Source of the DNA: Archivesica marissinica | Lineage: Eukaryota; Mollusca; Bivalvia; Venerida; Vesicomyidae | DNA: 64,000 nt | Direction of reading: 5' to 3' | Assembly (NCBI GenBank): GCA_014843695.1 | Contig: CM026387.1 | Span: 78,629,536-78,693,535 of the forward strand | Program-made: the position numbers and the translations under genes | Shown: positions 57,222 to 64,000 of the stretch, one piece after another | Numbering within the stretch: the first letter of the stretch is position 1 | Layout of the letters: each line of letters starts with the position of its first letter | The notes under the pieces: generated by a model | What the model was told of the DNA's origin: nothing | Seen by the model: the letters and a program-made list of their open reading frames with translations, nothing else | Databases searched by the model: none

Positions 57222-57917
57222 CTAAGACTTCAACATTGTCACTATAAATACGACTGTTGTGATGACATAGGATAACGCAAAGAAAATGAAAAGAAATATG
57301 TCCATAATGTTGACAGTCTGTGCCCATGTGTGTGTTGATACTGCGGCATCGACCTTCGGCACTATATCCACCTGATGTGCCTTCCCTGTCAATCGTAACA
57401 ACTTTGTTCTCTGATTTACAGCATGGTGTACACGGTCTGTATTCCATCATATTTACCAGTTTGACCAGGAGCCACGGTACTGGTATGTTTTCTTGATGTC
57501 GTATGTTAAACATTTAACTAAAACAATGGCTAGCAATGTGATAACCGTGCTTTGTACAATTAAAATGAACGTATATATGGAGTAGATTGGTACAGCTTCG
57601 GAGTTTGTCGGCATCGTGCTCTCTACAATGGTAAGGAATACTGCCAAGGAAAGGAAGACGGTAACTGCATAGCCACACCTCTCACCACTACTTGATGGTA
57701 CCAAGAATACAAATAGGTCGAGAACTGCGAGCAGGCATACTGGCATTATAATGCTTAATATTGTGTATGTTGCTTTCCGCTTGAAGGTCAGTCTATAGAT
57801 AATGTCAGGGGCATACAGCGTACTGGTTTGAAAGTGCACTGATGTTGTCTTCAATGTCCAGGACGGATTATCTTCATAGCTATTGATATATATTGAACTT
57901 AAGTTGTTGAACATCAT
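57222..57917 (-). pseudogene. Cys-loop ligand-gated channel exon, membrane segments M1-M4, with two frame shifts
   Basis: The acceptor TTTGTTCGCAG|ATGATG at 57918 opens a phase-0 exon that starts MMFNNLSSIYINSYEDNPSW. It contains the pre-M1 strand RLTFKRKATYT, M1 (ILSIIMPVCLLAVLDLFVFL), an M2 pore segment (ERCGYAVTVFLSLAVFLTIV then ESTMPTNSEAVP) and M3 (FILIVQSTVITLLAIVLV). M4 (VNIMDIFLFIFFALSYVITT) ends in a TAG at 57222-57224. The intracellular loop between M3 and M4 lies in another frame (NIRHQENIPVPWLLVKLVNM), entered near 57510 and left between 57300 and 57420, so the exon has two compensating indels. No vicinal Cys pair before M1, so a non-alpha-type subunit. It is either a decayed gene copy or carries assembly indels. 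It fits directly after the exon at 38746-38844. Confidence 0.82.
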
Positions 57918-58014
57918 CTGCGAACAAATAATTACAAACATGTATCGTGAGCAACATCTGTAGAGAATATAATTATGTTACTGAGGTAGACAAGAGCAAG
58001 TTTGCATTTGTTCA

Positions 58015-58650
58015 GTACAATACATGTTTATAACTACTAGTTGTGAGTAGCGGTCGCCCCACAACCACGGTGGACATTTAAATCCACATAACCCACCAGC
58101 CAAGGAAATGTTTATAACTACTAACTGCGGTCGTCCCACAACCACGGTGGAAATTTAAATCCACACAAGCCAACCAATGGAACTGTGTATATTACTAGTT
58201 GTGAGTTGCGATCGTCCGACAACCACGGTAGAATTTAAATCCACATAAGCCTGACTAGTCAAGGAAATGTTTATAACTACTAGTTGCGATCGTCCCACAA
58301 CCACAGTGGACATTTAAATCTACATAAGCCAGCCAAGGAAATGTTTATACTACTAGTTGTGAGTTGCGATCGTCCGACAACCACGGTGGAATTTAAATCC
58401 ACATAAGCCTGACTAGTCAAGGAAATGTTTATAACTACTAGTTGCGATCGTCCCACAACCACGGTGGACATTTAAATCCACATAAGCCAGCCAAGAGAAA
58501 TGTTTATACTACTAGTTGTGATCGTCCCACAACCAGGATGGACATTTAAATCCACATAAGCCAGCCAAGAGAAATGTTTATTCTACTAGTTGTGATCGTC
58601 CCACAACCACGGTGGACATTTAAATCCACATAATTATGCCAGCCAAGGGA
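58015..58650. repeat. 75-85 bp tandem repeat upstream of the channel exon
   Basis: About eight copies with ATGTTTATAACTACTAGTTG, GATCGTCCCACAACCACGGT and GGACATTTAAATCCACATAA. Some copies have an extra TGAGTTG. It lies in the intron on the 5' side of the - strand channel exon. Confidence 0.93.
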
Positions 58651-58856
58651 ATCACAGAAAGCGGCTGCTTAACACAGGTGGCTGCTTAATAGAGGGGAAA
58701 TGCATAACTGACTAATTAATACAGGTAGGCTGTTTAATGGAGGTGAGCACTAAGACATAATTTCTCTCCCTCATGACGATGGATTACAACAGGAACGCGG
58801 CCTCTAGAGAGATTAAACTAAGGTTGTAATAATTGAATTTGTTCCCACTGGAAAAT
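58651..58856. other. fragment related to the 50580 MITE-like element
   Basis: GGCTGCTTAACACAGGTGGC, GCTTAATAGAGG and GGCTGTTTAATGGAGGTG resemble the motifs inside 50580-50757. No clear ends. Confidence 0.4.
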
Positions 58857-61800
58857 GAATCGCTCGGTAACCCCGAATTAGATGGACTCACTCAGTAACC
58901 GTGACTTAGATGGACTCACTCAGTAACCACGACTTGGATGGACACACTCTGTAACCACGACTTGGATGGACTCCCTCGGTAACCGCGACTTGGATGGAAT
59001 CACTCGATAACCGCGACTTGGATGGACTCGCTCGGTAACTGCGACTTGGATGGAATCACTCGGTAACCACGACATCGATGGACTCACTCAGAAACCGCGA
59101 CATGGATGGACTCACTCAGTAACCACGACATAGATGGACTCACTCAGTAACCGCGACTTGGATGGACTCACTCAGTAACCGCGACATAGTTGGACTCGCT
59201 CGGTAAACGCGACTTGGATGGACTCCCTCAGTAACCATGACATAGATGGACTCACCCAGTAACCACGACATAGATGGACTCACCCAGTAACCACGACATA
59301 GATGGACTCACCCAGTAACCACGACATAGATGGACTCACTCAGTAACCACGACATAGATGGACTCACTCAGTAACCACGACATAGATGGACTCACTCAGT
59401 AACCACGACTTGGATGGACTCACCCATTAACCACGATATGGATGGACTCACTCAGTAACCAGGACTTGGATGGACTCACTCAGTAACCACGACATAGATG
59501 GACTCACTCAGTAACCACGACTTGGATGGATTCACCCATTAACCACGATATGGATGGACTCACTCAGTAACCAGGACTTGGATGGACTCACCCAGTAACC
59601 ACGAAATAGATGGACTCACCCAGTAACCGCGACTTGGATGGACTCACTCGATAACCATGACGTAGATGGACTAGCTCGTTAACCTTGACTTAGATGGATT
59701 CACTCAGTAACCACGACAAAGATGGACTCACTCAGTAACCACGACTTGGATGGACTCACCCAGTCACCATGACATAGATGGACTCACCCAGTAACCACGA
59801 CATAGATGGACTCACTCAGTAACCGCGACTTGGATGGACTCACTCAGTAACAGCGACATAGATGGACTCACCAAGTAACCGCGACTTGTATGGACTCACT
59901 CAGTAACAACGACTTGGATGGACTCACTCAGTAACCACGACATAGATGGACTCACTCAGTAACCACGACATAGATGGACTCACTCAGTAACCACGACTTG
60001 GATGGACTCACCCAGTAACCACGATATGGATGGACTCACTCAGTAACCACGACTTGGATGGACTCACCCAGTAACCACGAAATAGATGGACTCACCCAGT
60101 AACCGCGACTTGGATGGACTCACTCGATAACCATGACGTAGATGGACTAGCTCGTTAACCTTGACTTAGATGGATTCACTCAGTAACCACGTCAAAGATG
60201 GACTCACTCAGTAACCACGACTTGGATGGACTCACCCAGTCACCACGACATAGATGGACTCACCCAGTAACCACGACATAGATGGACTCACTCAGTAACC
60301 GCGACTTGGATGGACTCACTCAGTAACAGCGACATAGATGGACTCACCAAGTAACCGCGACTTGTATGGACTCACTCAGTAACAACGACTTGGATGGACT
60401 CACTCAGTAACCACGACTTGGATGGATTCGCTCGGTAACCGCGACTTGGATGGACTCGCTCAGTAACAGCGACATAGATGGACTCACCAAGTAACCGCGA
60501 CTTGTATGGACTCACTCAGTAACAACGACTTGGATGGACTCACTCAGTAACCACGACTTGGATGGATTCGCTCGGTAACCGCGACTTGGATGGACTCGCT
60601 CGGTAACCGCCAATTGGATGGACTCGCTCGGTATCCGCGACTTGGATGGATTCGCTCGGTAACCGCGACTTGGATGGACTCGCTCGGTAACCGCGACTTG
60701 GATGGACTCGCTCGGTAACCGCGACTTGGATGGATTCGCTCAGTAACCGCGACTTGGATGGAATCACTCGATAACCGCGACTTGGATGGACTCGCTCGGT
60801 AACTGCGACTTGGATGGAATCACTCGGTAACAACGACATCGATGGACTCACTCAGAAACCGCGACTTGGATGGACTCACTCAGTAACCACGACAAAGATG
60901 GACTCACTCAGTAACCGCGACTTGGATGGACTCACTCAGTAACCGCGACATAGTTGGACTCGCTCGGTAAACGCGACTTGGATGGACTCCCTCAGTAACC
61001 ACGACATAGATAGACTCACTCAGTAACCACGACTTGGATGGACTCACCCAGTAACCACGATATGGATGGACTCACTCAGTAACCACGACTTGGATGGACT
61101 CACCCCGTAACCACGATATAGATGGACTCACCCAGTAACCGCGACTTGGATGGACTCACTCGATAACCATGACGTAGATGGACTAGCTCGTTAACCTTGA
61201 CTTGGATGGAATCACTCGATAACCGCGACTTGGATGGACTCGCTCGGTAACTGCGACTTGGATGGAATCACTCGGTAACCGCGACTTGGATGGACTCGCT
61301 CGGTAACTGCGACTTGGATGGAATCACTCGGTAACCACGACATCGATGGACTCACTCAGAAACCGCGACATGGATGGACTCACTCAGTAACCACGACATA
61401 GATGGACTCACTCAGTAACCGCGACTTGGATGGACTCACTCAGTAACCGCGACATAGTTGGACTCGCTCGGTAAACGCGACTTGGATGGACTCCCTCAGT
61501 AACCATGACATAGATGGACTCACCCAGTAACCACGACATAGATGGACTCACCCAGTAACCACGACATAGATGGACTCACCCAGTAACCACGACATAGATG
61601 GACTCACTCAGTAACCACGACATAGATGGACTCACTCAGTAACCACGACATAGATGGACTCACTCAGTAACCACGACTTGGATGGACTCACCCAGTAACC
61701 ACGACATGGATGGACTCACTCAGTAACCACGACTTGGATGGACTCACTCAGTAACCACGACATAGATGGACTCACTCAGTAACCACGACTTGGATGGATT

Positions 61801-64000
61801 CACCCAGTAACCACGACATGGATGGACTCGCTCAGTAACCACGACTTGGATGGACTCACCCAGTAACCACGAAATAGATGGACTCACCCAGTAACCGCGA
61901 CTTGGATGGACTCACTCGATAACCATGACGTAGATGGACTAGCTCGTTAACCTTGACTTAGATGGATTCACTCAGTAACCACGACAAAGATGGACTCACT
62001 CAGTAACCACGACTTGGATGGACTCACCCAGTCACCATGACATAGATGGACTCACCCAGTAACCACGACATAGATGGACTCACTCAGTAACCGCGACTTG
62101 GATGGACTCACTCAGTAACAGCGACATAGATGGACTCACCAAGTAACCGCGACTTGTATGGACTCACTCAGTAACAACGACTTGGATGGACTCACTCAGT
62201 AACCACGACATAGATGGACTCACTCAGTAACCACGACATAGATGGACTCACTCAGTAACCACGACTTGGATGGACTCACCCAGTAACCACGATATGGATG
62301 GACTCACTCAGTAACCACGACTTGGATGGACTCACCCAGTAACCACGAAATAGATGGACTCACCCAGTAACCGCGACTTGGATGGACTCACTCGATAACC
62401 ATGACGTAGATGGACTAGCTCGTTAACCTTGACTTAGATGGATTCACTCAGTAACCACGTCAAAGATGGACTCACTCAGTAACCACGACTTGGATGGACT
62501 CACCCAGTCACCACGACATAGATGGACTCACCCAGTAACCACGACATAGATGGACTCACTCAGTAACCGCGACTTGGATGGACTCACTCAGTAACAGCGA
62601 CATAGATGGACTCACCAAGTAACCGCGACTTGTATGGACTCACTCAGTAACAACGACTTGGATGGACTCACTCAGTAACCACGACTTGGATGGATTCGCT
62701 CGGTAACCGCGACTTGGATGGACTCGCTCAGTAACAGCGACATAGATGGACTCACCAAGTAACCGCGACTTGTATGGACTCACTCAGTAACAACGACTTG
62801 GATGGACTCACTCAGTAACCACGACTTGGATGGATTCGCTCGGTAACCGCGACTTGGATGGACTCGCTCGGTAACCGCCAATTGGATGGACTCGCTCGGT
62901 ATCCGCGACTTGGATGGATTCGCTCGGTAACCGCGACTTGGATGGACTCGCTCGGTAACCGCGACTTGGATGGACTCGCTCGGTAACCGCGACTTGGATG
63001 GATTCGCTCGGTAACCGCGACTTGGATGGAATCACTCGATAACCGCGACTTGGATGGACTCGCTCGGTAACTGCGACTTGGATGGAATCACTCGGTAACA
63101 ACGACATCGATGGACTCACTCAGAAACCGCGACTTGGATGGACTCACTCAGTAACCACGACAAAGATGGACTCACTCAGTAACCGCGACTTGGATGGACT
63201 CACTCAGTAACCGCGACATAGTTGGACTCGCTCGGTAAACGCGACTTGGATGGACTCCCTCAGTAACCACGACATAGATAGACTCACTCAGTAACCACGA
63301 CTTGGATGGACTCACCCAGTAACCACGATATGGATGGACTCACTCAGTAACCACGACTTGGATGGACTCACCCCGTAACCACGATATAGATGGACTCACC
63401 CAGTAACCGCGACTTGGATGGACTCACTCGATAACCATGACGTAGATGGACTAGCTCGTTAACCTTGACTTAGATGGATTCACTCAGTAACCACGACAAA
63501 GATGGACTCACTCAGTAACCACGACATAGATGGACTCACTCAGTAACCACGACATAGATGGACTCACTCAGTAACCACGACTTGGATGGACTCACCCAGT
63601 AACCACGATATGGATGGACTCACTCAGTAACCACGACTTGGATGGACTCACCCCGTAACCACGAAATAGATGGACTCACCCAGTAACCGCGACTTGGATG
63701 GACTCACTCGATAACCATGACGTAGATGGACTAGCTCGTTAACCTTGACTTAGATGGATTCACTCAGTAACCACGACAAAGATGGACTCACTCAGTAACC
63801 ACGACTTGGATGGACTCACCCAGTCACCATGACATAGATGGACTCACCCAGTAACCACGACATAGATGGACTCACTCAGTAACCGCGACTTGGATGGACT
63901 CACTCAGTAACAGCGACATAGATGGACTCACCAAGTAACCGCGACTTGTATGGACTCACTCAGTAACAACGACTTGGATGGACTCACTCAGTAAACACGA
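58857..64000. repeat. 28-bp satellite, reverse orientation, 2268-bp higher-order period
   Basis: The unit is the reverse complement of that at 39474-46022 (GATGGACTCACTCAGTAAC then CGCGACTTG). The rare variant CAGAAACCGCGAC occurs at 59091 and 61359, and at 60855 and 63123, both pairs 2268 bp apart, exactly 81 units. Two nearly identical false ORFs (60540 and 62808) show the same offset. Variants such as GACTAGCTCGTTAACC match inverted variants of the left array. The array continues past the window edge. Confidence 0.98.

Noticed and set aside
60540..63119. Two near-identical 103-codon ORFs (Ser/Pro/Arg rich)
   Set aside because: Copies of the same 28-bp satellite block 2268 bp apart; no independent coding evidence.

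Overview
This is animal nuclear DNA, most likely from a bivalve or other mollusc. Reasons: GT-AG spliced exons with very long introns, AT-rich non-coding sequence, tRNA-derived SINEs, CR1/Jockey-like LINE fragments, MITEs, a Polinton-type element, and several kilobases of minisatellite. The species is not determined. Nothing looks prokaryotic, and no CRISPR array is present.

Layout. 1.5-20.06 kb, + strand: the last ten recognisable coding exons (513 codons plus stop) of an RNF213/mysterin-like giant AAA+ E3 ubiquitin ligase. Every exon junction keeps phase. Its introns hold a 26-bp array, a 20-bp satellite (7.2-9.9 kb) and a 40-bp satellite (10.3-14.46 kb). 20.1-23.7 kb: a diverged tandem duplication of about 2 kb just downstream of the stop. 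23.7-28.7 kb: MITEs, SINE pieces and hairpins, plus one unrecognised cysteine-rich broken ORF. 28.90-37.99 kb: a 9.1-kb Polinton/Maverick-like element with imperfect terminal inverted repeats. It carries an integrase with chromodomain, a packaging-type ATPase whose Walker A motif is split by an intron, a zinc-finger protein with an acidic tail, and a protein-primed family B DNA polymerase. All four are broken, I see no capsid gene, and a LINE 3' end sits near the right terminus. 38.75 kb: a single + strand exon carrying the Cys-loop of a pentameric ligand-gated channel. 39.47-46.02 kb: a 28-bp satellite running into a gap of exactly 1000 Ns.

After the gap, 47.02-64 kb: a 37/14-bp minisatellite; a - strand zinc-ribbon exon resembling the N-terminus of RNF213; two LINE fragments in opposite orientations; a - strand exon with the four membrane segments of a Cys-loop receptor; then the same 28-bp satellite in the opposite orientation to the window edge.

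The pieces make best sense if the sequence after the N gap is reversed in the scaffold, or is a true inversion with a breakpoint in the satellite. Flipping it joins the Cys-loop exon to the membrane-segment exon in matching phase, merges the satellites into one intronic array, and puts the RNF213-like N-terminal exon on the + strand, like the RNF213-like gene at the left.
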